From Cordilura impudica (Eukaryota; Arthropoda; Insecta; Diptera; Scathophagidae), in assembly GCA_963682025.1 (NCBI GenBank), contig OY821518.1:36169059-36233058 (forward strand): 64,000 nt of DNA, written 5' to 3'. Below are positions 48,501 to 59,305 of this stretch, in pieces; the first letter of the stretch is position 1; the number at the start of each line of letters is the position of its first letter. A program made the position numbers and the translations under genes. The notes below the pieces were generated by a model. That model was not told the origin of the DNA and did no database searches. It saw only the letters and a program-made list of their open reading frames with translations.

Positions 48501-49575
48501 ACACATATCTACACACACATATTCTGTTGTGTATAAATATTTTTCACTATGTTTAGCTTTGTTTTATATTCAATTTTAAAGAAATAGCTTTATATTTTCA
48601 CACGTCATATCTTTCATATTTGGTCTAAAACCTCCAAATGAAATACTAAACTGCCGCAGATATGTCAAAATTTCAAGTAAATCGGAGCAAAACTAACGAA
48701 GATACAGCGTTTCAAGTGACCTGCGATCATATAGTATATAGTTTATGTATGTTAAACACTTTAAATCGATTTTCTCGCAAACAGCATTTTTGAACTCCGT
48801 GAACATCATAACTCAAAATCTACTTGACCGATCCTTTTGAAATTTTATGCACTATTTCTAGACATAAATCAACAGGTACTCAGGGAGAGTTTTTTAACCA
48901 TATTTTTTCCATTTTTTCACCTGATTACCTCGGGCAACATGTCGCCTTTAGAACACATTTTAATTTTTTTGTTTCACATGATCCGGATCGAGGCTCCTCC
49001 GGAGAATCGCTGTCACGGACTTATTTATTAACATTTTTAGTTGACAATTTTACAATTTTACTTCAAATGTTGTGTTATAACCTGTGTATGACAAAAATAA
49101 TCCAACATTGTTCACATCTTTAAAAAAAAATCATTAATATACGCCTTTTTCGCTTTTAAAACCATAGCCGGCCCTTATGCCAAATTAGTACGACCTATTT
49201 CGGCAAGGAAATGTTTTAAGTAGACAGACAGATGGACAGACAGGTAGCAAGATGGACGGCTATCGTTAAATCGACTTCTCCTTTTGTAAGGCTCTGGAAT
49301 ATATATAGCTTATAGTGTCTCTGGTATTAATTTCGTTTTGATATACACTGATAATGGCGTAGAGCGTATAATATTTTTTTTTTTATTTTGGAGTAAAATT
49401 AAAAACTAATTAAATATGTAAATTATTTAAAACTATAAGAACCTTCTTTGTCGAATTGAAGATCGCCTTTCACTCTTACCCATTTTATTATTTCATGGTG
49501 CGCCAATGAAAATTCCCAGTGTATAAAAAATTAGAAACATATTTGTATCCCCTGGCATATGGCCATTTGATAAAA

Positions 49576-49947
49576 CTAGCAGATTCCAGCCCTCGAAATT
49601 CGAGCGCAAATTCTAGGAAATTATATTTTTTAATTAAATAAAGACCCAAAAGTATGCTTATCAATATAACCAATTCACAAATCAACACAAAAAACAAACT
49701 CATTTTTATTACAAATATATTAACAAATTTAATAAATACACAAATAGCATTGTATAATTTTATGTATGTGTTAGTAGCATCTTTGAATGCAATTTACTAA
49801 AAATAAAGGAAAAAATAAATTCTGTAAATCTGCAAAACAGTTAAAAAGAAATACCTTTCAAAAAACATACTTTTGGTCAAAATCGGGATTAAACGGTAGA
49901 ACAAAACATCTGTCACAAGAAATCGCCTAGCCTATTAATATAATAGA
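49576..49947 (-). mobile_element. Helitron H1, near-intact
   Basis: Minus strand A|TCTATTATATTAATAGGC to CTCGAATTTCGAGGGCTGG, AATCTGCTAG|T. The terminal hairpin is perfect. About 372 bp. Confidence 0.9.
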
Positions 49948-49999
49948 TATTTGTGTGACTTGGCCTCAAATATGTCAGACGTTATACTTTGTATATCCT

Positions 50000-50300
50000 A
50001 TATCACTGTGTAGTCACTACACACAAGTTTTGACCTGGACCAAACTTTCACTATACCGAGCGACTGGAATCATTTTTGTATTTGAGTTAGCGATGTCCGT
50101 CCATCCGTCTGTCTGTCAGTCTGTCTGTCTTTCTGTGTGTCCATGTAAACCTGTTTATCAAATTTGATATATAAGCTGTCATCGACCATAGAAAGAAAGC
50201 TATTGAAATTGGTGAAAATCGGTGCATATTAAGACCTAGTCCCCATACAAATAAACCCCATCGGGCCTAATTAAATGGTCATTATATCCAGATTATCATA
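50000..50300 (-). repeat. Diverged family A1 fragment
   Basis: GATGTCCGTCCATCCGTCTG tract followed by GTGTCCATGTAAACCTGTTT, ATTGAAATTGGTGAAAATCG and GACCTAGTCCCCATACAAAT, in minus-strand A1 order. Older than the 34-36 kb array. Confidence 0.7.
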
Positions 50301-50440
50301 TATATTGATACAATTTTTTGTATCTCTCTATTATACCGTCTAATCCAATGTTCCGCAAAGCGCGTACCATGGCACACTGGTGTACCGTGGTTGGTTTGCC
50401 GCGGAAAAAAGTCAAGGTTTCGTGAATATAATACACCTAA

Positions 50441-50942
50441 TCTAACCCATAAAAACAAAGTTTTAATTAAAACTCTTTCTTTCCTTTTGCATATGTGTTT
50501 TTAATGTCTCCGTGACTGTGCGTGACTGCATTTGACTATCTTAAAATTAAGCTTTGGCCAAAGTATCAGATCCATCGGATGAGGGGAAGTGGGGTCTTAA
50601 TCTATCAGTGACTGTGCGTGACTATGTCAAAGTTAATCTCTTTTCACAGCAAGTCTCTCGACCAAGTTTTAGATCGATCGGATAAGGGAAAATGGGTTTT
50701 AAAACACTCTGTGACTGTGCGTGATTATGCGGGACTGCGCGTGACTATCGATCAGATGAGGGGAAATGATACTTAGATCACTCCGTGAGAGTGCGTGACT
50801 ACCGCAAAATTAATCTGAATTCACGACAAGACTGTGGGCCAAGTTTCAGATCAATTGGATAAGGGGAAATGGGGTCCAACCATGGCAGACTGACAGACAG
50901 ACAGACAGAGATTATGACTTAAAAGAAAGAGTTTAAAACTAG
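50441..50942 (+). repeat. Family B minisatellite element (copy B3), about four units
   Basis: TCTAACCCATAAAAACAAAG leader, AAAACTCTTTCTTTCC, then CGTGACTGTGCGTGACT units, GACAGACAGACAGACAGAGA and AAGAAAGAGTTTAAAA. The inverted AAAACTCTTTCTT/AAGAAAGAGTTTAAAA ends are clear in this copy. Confidence 0.8.
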
Positions 50943-51329
50943 CTGAAAGTTTTAAGAGCGAATCAATTTGTTGGCCGCAGTGGCGCGCCTCGCTCACCGA
51001 AATCAGCACGAATACATATCGAGTGAGTACTTTTATTTTCTTGTTTCTTGTCATCCCTAGTCCTCAGTCGTCGTTGTCGCGTCGGACTGAGTGAGCGTAG
51101 CGTCGCTTTTCGGCAGTATCATCAGATCATCATTTACTTCTATTTCATACAGAAGTACGATAGCCTTCTCGCAAAAAAGTGCTATCCTTGATTTACGAGC
51201 TAAATGACCTACACGTCTTTAGGGGGCCGGGGTTCAGATTTCGGTTCTGCGTTTAAAAAAGAAGAATGTGTAGTAAAACTTGCATATCTGGCGGACTTAT
51301 TCGCTCATTTAAATGAGCTTAACAGAAAA
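50943..51329. other. Less AT-rich unassigned stretch
   Basis: Contains GGCCGCAGTGGCGCGCCTCG and TCGTCGTTGTCGCGTCGGAC, which differ in base composition from the surroundings, but no motif-bearing frame. Confidence 0.4.
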
Positions 51330-52425
51330 ACAAGTAAGAAAATTGTAGTCGGTCTAGACCGACTATATGATACCCTATACCATGCGTTTAGAGACCCTAT
51401 CTCTCAGGCCCAACTAACTGGATATAAAAAATAAGCATAAACCAAATTTGAGTGGGATTTTTATCAATTTTTTTGGCTGCAGATATGAAAAAGTTCATAT
51501 CGGATGCTATATCTATTTGGGGACTAGGCCCAAAAATGGACCGATCCTGATCATGTTTGGTAAAGTCTCTTGTATTTTGCAAAAATATATACAAACAAAA
51601 TTTGAGAAGAATCAGTGCAATATTTATACCCTATACCACTATGTGGTTTGGGTATAATGACTTTGTGCTGCTGTTTGTAACAACCAAAAATATTTGACAT
51701 GGACCCATCTTTAATTATACCGATCGAATCAGAATGACTTTTTGAGTTGATTTAACAATGTCCGTCCGTCCGTCCGTCCGTCTGTGTGTCCATGTAAACC
51801 TTGTAATCAAACTGCAGGTCGCAAATATGAATATATTTCGATGAAATTTGGTATTTAATCTTTTATCGGCCACGGGATGAACGCTATTAAAATTGGTGAG
51901 AATCGGTCGATATTCAGACCTAGCCCCCATACAAATGACCCCTATTAAATCAACATATATTGCCATAAGATCCAAATTATCATACAAATCTTAGTCAAAT
52001 TGGGTTTGTGTGTATATCTTTCATCCATTAATCAGTAGTCCAAAAATGATCCCTATGGGACAACTCTTAGTCATAGGCGCCATATAGAGCTTCTTCCCGA
52101 TCTTCACTTAAATCTATCAAAAAAACAAAAATATTGCACTGATTCTTCTCAAATTTTGTTTGTATATATTTTTGCAAAATACAAGAGACTTTACCAAATA
52201 TGGTCAGGATCGGTCCATTTTTGGGCCTAGTCTCCATATAGATATAACATCCGATATGAACTTAATATCTGCAGCCGAAAAAATTAATAAAAATCCCACT
52301 CAAATTTGGTTTATGCTTATTTTCTATATCCAGTTAGTTGGGCCTGAGTGATAGGGTCTCTAAACGCATGGTATTGGGTATCGTATAGTCGGTCTAGACC
52401 GACTATAATTTTCTTACTTGTTAAA
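51330..52425. mobile_element. Inverted pair of family A1 copies (foldback arrangement)
   Basis: A truncated plus copy (about 51330-51628) is followed directly by a complete minus copy (about 51629-52425). The outer ~290 bp are therefore an inverted repeat with a ~515-bp spacer. The perfect palindrome GTCGGTCTAGACCGAC occurs at both outer ends, near 51352 and 52390. The minus copy keeps all A1 modules: TACCACTATGTGGTTTGGGT, four-unit GTCC tract, and CTTACTTGTT. Confidence 0.8.
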
Positions 52426-52439
52426 ATTAAATAATAATT

Positions 52440-53140
52440 AATAAAAATAAAAAGTGGAAAATGAAAAATGGAAAATGGAAAATGAAAAATGAAAAATGAA
52501 AAATGAAAAACGAAAAATGAAAAATGGAAAATGGAAAATGAAAAATGAAAAATGAAAATTGAAAAATGGAAAATGGAAAATGAAAATTGAAAATTGAAAA
52601 ACTAAAAATGAAAAATGGAAAATGAAATATGAAAACGGAAAATTGAAAATCGGAAATAGAAAATGAAAAATTAAAATAAAAATGGAAAATGAAAAGTGGT
52701 AAGTGGAAAATGAAATTGGAAAATGAAAAAAAAAAATTAAAAATGGAAAATGGAAAATGAAAAATGAAAAATTAAACATGGTTAATGAGAAATATAAAAT
52801 GGAACATGAAAAATTAAAAATGAAAAATGAAAAATAGAAAATGAAAAATGAAAAATGGAAAATGAAAAATTAAAAATGGGAAATAAAAAATTGTAAATTA
52901 AAAATGGCAAACGGAAAATGAATAAAGGAAAATGGAAAATTAAAAATTCAAAATTAAAAATGGAAAATGGAAAATGAAAAATGAAAATTTAAAAATGAAA
53001 AATGAATAATGAAAAATCGAAAATGGAAAATGAAAAGTGGGAAATGGAAATGAAAAATGGAAAATGAGAAATTAAAAATTAAAAACTAAAAATGAAAAAT
53101 GATAAATTAAAAATGATAATTGAAAATAAAAAAGGTGGAG
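52440..53140. repeat. Heptamer array, (GGAAAAT/GAAAAAT)n, about 700 bp
   Basis: Alternating GGAAAAT and GAAAAAT heptamers with drift to AAAAATT, TAAAAAT and GGAAATA. The minus-strand frame of 113 codons rich in FHFSFFIFHFPF is an artefact. At 53150-53182 it is followed by GTGGAGCGTATAAAAGATTC and a hairpin TTCGGC/GCCGAA then ACTCTTACTTGTT, the A2 right end, so the array may lie within an A2-type element. Confidence 0.88.
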
Positions 53141-53189
53141 CGTATAAAAGATTCGGCCCAGCCGAATTTAATACTCTTACTTGTTTATT

Positions 53190-54257
53190 TTAAAAACTGT
53201 TCTTTTACCGGTTTTGTTGTGAGTTAAAAAAAAATTTGCTCTATAAATTGCAATGCCACACTAATGCGCATATATCTTTGGCATGTTATTGTCTGAAAAA
53301 TGATTAATAGCATTTAAAAGTTAAAGGACAAATTAATTTATATTGTAAAGCTATCAGAGATATTTGTCTACTTTATAATGAGAATGTTTGCAAAAGAAAA
53401 CAGGAAACGAGAAATGCACTGTGGGTACCGAATGTGATGATAAAAGAACTGCTGTAGCAAAGCAAACCATAAAACAATGTTATATTAACTTACTATTCAG
53501 TTGTCTAAATAGTCAAAAATTTAGCATAAATTTTTAACATGTAAAAACGATGATCGCAAACAGCCAACCACATCAAAAAAAAAAAAAAAAAAAAAAATTA
53601 CCACGTTTTAAATAAATGAATATTTTTTTTAACTTTTTTGTTTAAAAAATATTACAAAATAAAAGAAAATAAAAAATTGTAAACCACAAATTGATTGAAA
53701 TCATCCTCAATGGCTTTTTAATCATATTTATTTACACAGACACAAACCGTGAAACCACCACAATGTTATGATGTAATAAAAAAAAATATAGAAAAAATAT
53801 TAGATTTTCAACTATTATTTGATTAATACTCATACATATTATATGAAAATATAGAAAAATTGTTAAACTTTTGACAACTATTTTTTATTTATTTTTATTT
53901 TTTTTTATTCGAAGCCAAACCAAAATATAAATCAAAATAGATGATAAAAAGTTAAAACAAAAATTATGGCACAACCACAAATGAAAACAGATGTGACCCC
54001 TATAGAAACAGCAAAAAAGGTTGTTATGGAAAATGAAATAAAATGAAAGCATAAAAAAAATATAGGAATAAATGTTAGGGGGAATATGAAAAAAAAATGT
54101 CTTGGTTTTTGTTGCAATTCTTGCAATTCAATGAAATAAACTGCACTTTCATTTTAGTGATATTAAGGATATTTTTCTCCTTTTCGTTATTATTCGAGCT
54201 GCTTTATCTAAATGTGATGTGTATTTTTGTTGACTTTTATTCTTTCTTTTGTTGCAG
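53190..54257 (+). other. Intron 3' end before the Bruno exon
   Basis: AT-rich sequence ending in a pyrimidine-rich TTTTATTCTTTCTTTTGTTGCAG acceptor (AG at 54256-54257). No repeat family of this window is recognised in the last ~900 bp, apart from simple A and T runs near 53575-53600 and 53880. Confidence 0.75.
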
Positions 54258-54529
54258 GTCCTGAAGGCTGTAATCTTTTCATATATCATTTGCCGCAGGA
54301 ATTCACTGACACAGATTTGGCATCAACTTTCCTGCCATTTGGAAATGTAATTTCCGCCAAAGTCTTCATCGATAAGCAGACTAACTTATCCAAGTGTTTT
54401 GGTTTTGTATCATTTGACAATTCAGAATCGGCGCAGGTAGCCATAAAAGCAATGAATGGATTTCAAGTGGGCACCAAACGCTTAAAAGTGCAACTCAAGA
54501 AACCCAAGGATTCATCGAAGCCATATTAA
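54258..54529 (+). CDS. CELF/Bruno RNA-binding protein, last coding exon (RRM3)
   Basis: Exon following the acceptor at 54254-54257. The first two bases complete a split Gly codon, giving [16 protein letters not shown] to the C-terminus KPKDSSKPY and stop TAA at 54527-54529. It encodes a whole RRM: RNP2 LFIYHL, RNP1 KCFGFVSF, helix [13 protein letters not shown], and the [11 protein letters not shown] tail ending in KPY, typical of CELF/Bruno C-termini. These proteins bind GU/U-rich RNA in nucleus and cytoplasm and control splicing and translation. Which fly paralogue (aret, bru-2 or bru-3) cannot be settled from this exon alone. Upstream exons are outside the window or not recognised. Reading frame is clean, unlike every other coding stretch here. 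Confidence 0.95.
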
Positions 54530-56005
54530 ATAAAACTCTATGAACAGCCAAACAAACCAAGCCACCCAACACAACCAACGAAAAAAACTGATTTTTAAAA
54601 AAAGGCAACAAAACCTAAAAAAAAATATATCCTTAACAATGAAAGGAACCAAAAAATATTTGGATGATGATGAAGAAAATGCAAATGTCATTATCAAGGA
54701 GTTTTATTTGAAATGGTTACTGATTTATATTTTTGTTCGTACAAATAACTGAATAAAAGAAGGTAAATTTTTGGACACAATATTTTATTTAAAAACAATA
54801 TATATATATTTTTTTAATTTTTTATATTTTTTTTGTTTGTTTCTAGAAACTTTTCTAAATAGTTTTGAATTTTTCTTTTCTTTTTTTTAGTAATATATGT
54901 TCTGAATATAAATATAATTTTTTATTTCTGTAGCTGTGTAAGATTTCAATATATATCTTGGCTTTTTCTTTGATGTTTTGTTAAAAGCTTTAAAGCTTAA
55001 TATTTTAATAAGTTCTACGTTTTTATTGTTATTTTATATAATTTTTTTTATAAAGAAAAAAAAAACCTGAATTTTTGGCCATATTTGAAAATATTTACTT
55101 TTTAATTTTAAGTCTTCAATAAGGAAGAAACAAAAAAACTCTTAAATGATTTTAAATTGTCAAACTACTTAATGTTAAATGTTTAGACATTTTTGAATTT
55201 TATAACAACAAAACTGTTATACATATAAATGCTATAAATGTTATATTGTATATTAAAAAAAAAAAACAAAAAACTGTTATACCATACAAGACGTTTATAA
55301 TAGAAATTTGCGTGAATGAATTTGAGAGATAATATAAATATATCCAAAAAAGATAATTGTGAATTTTTATGTATAATTTTTATGAAACAAAAAAAAAATA
55401 TTTACTTAAATGTTGCCATATTGTGTTTAATTTTATGAAAAAAAAACTTTGAATGAATTGTTTAAAATTAGACTTAACTTTTTTTTATAAATATATCCTA
55501 CAGAACTTTGAAGACCAAGTCACAATTTTGTAAAAGAAAACGAATTTTATATTAATTTAAATTTAAAAAATTTTCTGTTAAATGAATTTGTTCTAAAAAT
55601 ATCTTACATTTAACTCTATTACTATTTCTTATTATATATCTTTCTTTTTTGCTCAAATTTAACTTTAACAATGTCTGCACGCGCCCTTAAGTAGTTGTTT
55701 GTTTCTTTAAATTAATCAATTTTTTTTTGCTTTTCTTGTTTCTTGTTCTATATTTGCTTTAAAATAATTTTTCTTATGCTTTGCAAAACTTTTCAATGTT
55801 CTTTATATATGCTATTGATAATCACTTCTATCTATTTTATTTGTTTAATATTTTGAATTTTGTTATTTATACTATTTAAATAATTATCACATTACTGAAT
55901 TACATATATATATATTATTTTTTTCCTTTTAATTGTTATGTTTAGTTTTAGTTTTATAATTATCATTATTTTTTCTCTGAAATATATCTAAATAAAGCTT
56001 TGTTC
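54530..56005 (+). other. Probable Bruno 3' UTR
   Basis: AT-rich with many T runs and TTTGTTT-type segments. Candidate polyadenylation signals AATAAA occur at about 54753 (TGAATAAAAG) and about 55991 (CTAAATAAAG, followed by a T/G-rich stretch). The actual cleavage site is not determinable here. No transposon family of this window is found in it. Confidence 0.5.
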
Positions 56006-56529
56006 TTTGTTCATCATAATTTGTTTTCTTCTATTATTTGTTTGTTTTTTGTTAAATAATTTATTTTAGAGAAACTTGAAGTCAGCTTTGAAAGTGGATA
56101 AATAATACCGCAAAGTACCAGAGCTGCTTACCATTTAAAAATTAAATAATCATTCATTGATACTTTGAAAACAAAAAATATCTTTTGAAGTGCCCTAACT
56201 TATAAGGTACTCATAAGGAGATCAATAGATGAGTTCTTTTTTTAAAGAATTTTTGAACAATCACACAGAAAAGGGAATCTTTGTGACAACCGAACATTTA
56301 TAGTCCAATGTAGTATCGACAAGGATGACTCTCATACGATTTTCTTTTTATTAGTTCTTTATTTACAGTCTTTACATTTAAGCAAAATAAGTAAATTTGA
56401 CATATTATGCTAAACTCTACTGAGAACAACATAATTAAGCAATATATTAAGATATTTTTTTATTTTTTTTTATTATTATTTTTTTAATTAAATATCTATG
56501 AAATAATACGTGAAGGTAAACTTTTCGAC

Positions 56530-57073
56530 CACTTTATAAGCAAAGTGCACGCACGGAGTGGTGTGAAATTGGGCATAGTTATAGCTCGTATGAAGGAAAA
56601 GTGCAGAAAATAAAATTTATGTATAATAGGTGTTCAAAATATATAATTAAATAAAATAATATATTTATAATAAATAATTTTATAGTAGCCTAAAATTATG
56701 CTAAGCAATTTTAGTCAATTCACAATTTACACGTCCACACAGGCGCATTTATTATTGGTGGTTTCAAAAAAGAGTACATTTTGATCGGCTTGCGTAGAAC
56801 TGTAAATTGCCTAAAATTGATTAGCATACCTTAAGGCTTTTATAATATTATTTACTGACAATCCCATTAAATTTTTTCGGTGTGTTCATTCAAAATTTAT
56901 AATGGAATTTAATTTGTGTTTTTCTAAATTCACAATTTAATGAATTTTATTTAAAAATTCACAATTAAATGTATTTTATTTTATTATTCATAAATTCCTT
57001 ACACATATAGATTTAAAAAAATACAAAATTTTCTAGAATTTACACTCGAATTTCGAGTGGAGGTCTCTGCTAG
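56530..57073. repeat. Unnamed repeat plus Helitron H1 3' end
   Basis: 56540-56700 matches the repeat at 23120-23330. At 56690-56740 a minus-oriented H1 piece (CTAAAATTATGCTAAGCAAT) and at 56800-56860 a plus-oriented one (CTAAAATTGATTAGCATACC) form an inverted pair. The plus piece runs to an H1 3' end ACACTCGAATTTCGAGTGGA, GGTCTCTGCTAG|T at 57073. The hairpin is present and even extended. Confidence 0.65.
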
Positions 57074-57710
57074 TATAAATAAAAAGGAAATTGGCAAATA
57101 ATTTCTGAATGGCGGGTCCAATAAGCCCACTGATTTCATCTGCCCCATCGAGATTTGCAATAGCTAGTGTTGACTTAACCTTTCGAAATATGTTTCGCTA
57201 CATTTTCTAATTTCATCTTTGGAAATCGGAGATTCTTGATTGAGAAAAAGTTTTGAGTTAAATATTAACATTTCTACTAACATTATCAGCAAAAATGTTG
57301 TACGCACAACTTTAGCCAAGAGACTCCATAATTTGCGTCTATGTTTTCATTGCATTAAAATTAATTGCATATAAAATATCAGTTGATCATTTTTTGCATT
57401 TCTGTATCCCAATCAGCATTAAAACAATCATTAATGACTTCTTTGTCGGGCGAAAATGCTACCCTACTCGCGTACCTACTAAAAGAGTCTTTTTTACCCG
57501 GGTTTCTGATCAGTTTCGACATACAATCATATACGAGGCTTTTTCGAGTAAATTTTCAATTATTTAAGTGTCATTCGAGTCATTTATCTGTCCTATTTTG
57601 AATCGTTTGTGAGTATTTTTCGAGTCATTTTTACGACCATTTTCTATCATTTGTATTGCCAAAATGAAATATTAAATAGTTGTATATTAATAAAAAAAAA
57701 GTATTAAAAG
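57074..57710. other. Non-coding stretch
   Basis: The open frame at 57365-57601 has no recognisable motif. Nothing else is supported. Confidence 0.5.
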
Positions 57711-57712
57711 AT

Positions 57713-58643
57713 CTAACCCATAAAAACAATGTTTTTATTAAAACTCCTTCTTTCCTTATGAATCTCTACGTGACTCCGTGATTTCGCGTAACTATTTTAA
57801 AATTAATCTGTGGCCACAGCAAGTCTATGGACCAAGTTTCTTATTGATTGGATGAGGGGAAATGGGGTTTAAATCACTCCGTGACTGTGCGTGACTAAGC
57901 GTGGTTGTGCGTAACTATGTCAAAATTAATCTCTTTTCACAGCAAGTATATCGACCAAGTTTCAGATGGATTGGATGAGGGAAATTACATTTAGATCACT
58001 CCGTGAATGTGCGTGACTCTGCGTGACTGTGCGTGACTACCCCAAAATTAATCTATAGTCAGAACAAGACTAAGGACCAAGTTTCAGATCGATCAGATGA
58101 AGGAAAATGACATTTAGATCACTCCGTGACTGTGCGTGACTATGCGTGACTGTGCGTGACTATGTCAAAGTTATTCTTTTTTCACAGCAAGTCTATCGAC
58201 CTAGATTCAGATCGGTCGGATAAGGGGAAATGGGTTTTAGATCACTACGTGACTGCGCGTGACTATGCGTGACTAAGTCATAGTTATTATTTTTTCCACA
58301 GCAAGTGTATGGACCAAGTTTCAGATCGATCGGATGAAGGAAAATGACATTTAGATCACTACGTGACTGCGCGTGACCATGCGTGACTGTGCGTGACTAA
58401 ATCAAAGTTAATATTTTTTTCACAGCAAGTGTATGGACTTAGTTTCAGATCGATTGGATGAGGGGAAATGACAATTAGATCACCCCGTGACTGCGCTTGA
58501 CTACGCGTGACTGTGCGTGACTACCCCAAAAATAATCTTTAGTCACAACAAGAGTATGGGCCAAGTTTCAGATCAATTGGATGAGGGGGAATAGGGTCCA
58601 CCCACGACAGACAGAGAGTATGAGTATGAGAAAGAGTTTAAAA
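57713..58643 (+). repeat. Family B minisatellite element (copy B4), longest, about seven units
   Basis: Leader CTAACCCATAAAAACAATG, AAAACTCCTTCTTTCC, then about seven ~115-125-bp units with 2-4 CGTGACTRTG decamers each, and right end GACAGACAGAGAGTATGAGT, GAGAAAGAGTTTAAAA. Unit-to-unit identity is high in the middle (58090-58500), suggesting recent expansion. Confidence 0.8.
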
Positions 58644-59305
58644 GGATTTATATATAAAAACATAATTATTTTATTGAATGAAAAATACGTTAATAAATGA
58701 CATAAATTAAAAAATTTGTAAACTTCAAACTAATCCAAAAACACATGCATAAAAATTAATTTTGAAAATTTTGACTTTGTCAACGTGTCCTTCCAAATTA
58801 CGCTAAAAAAAAAAAAGATCTCAACAAGCACATTCCAATCGCAATATACTTTGCTATTGTATTTAAAATAAATTACTTTTGCAAGAGCGCAAGCGGTCAT
58901 CTATAGTACTCGAAGCAGACTCAGTTAGATAATTTTTGGCAAAATTAGCTACCAAATCGCTTTCAGTAAGGTGAGTTTTATTTGAACATTCTTCCAAATA
59001 CTGGCTGGGATGTAGCTAAGTGGTTAGTGTTCTTATCTACAAATTCTGTGTTTGCTGATTTAAATCAGACCAGCGCTACCAACGCCTTTTTATTTAATTC
59101 GCAATTGTCTTAAATAACGGGAAAATCATGGAACTAGAATTTTTCTTTAATTATAGTAATTTTTTTTTTTTGACAAACTTTATTAAGCGGTAAAAATAAC
59201 AAAAAATAAAATTTGGCAAACAAACTGTAATTTACAAGGTGAATGAGACGATAAATATTTGTTGTGCACCATCGTAGTTTTCATACATACATATATCTGT
59301 ACACA
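58644..59305. other. Non-coding, with a tRNA-like segment
   Basis: At about 59008-59085 the sequence GATGTAGCTAAGTGGTTAGT looks like a tRNA A-box and D arm, with CTGATTTAAATCAG as a possible T arm and GCTGG/CCAGC able to pair as part of an acceptor stem. The anticodon arm does not fold clearly. It may be a tRNA pseudogene or a SINE head. Confidence 0.35.

Larger units (their letters stand above)
46670..49575. other. Mostly non-coding, unassigned
   Basis: Holds a (TTTCAA)n microsatellite at 47907-47945, a small inverted-repeat unit at 48417-48500, and an open frame at 48824-49123 without a recognisable motif. A GACAGACAGATGGACAGACA tract and ATATATAGCTTATAG at about 49215-49370 look like an A2-type 3' end. 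TAGGGTGACATTGGG at 47391 resembles a hAT-like terminus without a partner. Confidence 0.5.

Noticed and set aside
48824..49123. 99-codon open frame
   Set aside because: No recognisable motif, two competing frames overlap, and no splice or start support.
50340..50440. GCGCGTACCATGGCACACTG segment resembling a hAT 3' end
   Set aside because: Only one end visible; no duplication or partner within several kb.
52438..52779. 113-codon minus-strand frame rich in FHFSFF
   Set aside because: Produced by the GGAAAAT/GAAAAAT heptamer array.
53890..54130. Minus-strand 64-codon frame with hydrophobic runs
   Set aside because: Lies in the intron next to the Bruno acceptor, antisense to T- and A-rich simple sequence, no motif.
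54540..54752. 70-codon frame just downstream of the Bruno stop (QTNQATQHNQRKK)
   Set aside because: Lys/Asn-rich by AT composition, lies in the likely 3' UTR, no domain; not a continuation of the RRM frame.
57713..58643. CRISPR-like regular repeats
   Set aside because: Units are contiguous ~120-bp tandem copies with no unique spacers, in a eukaryotic genome.
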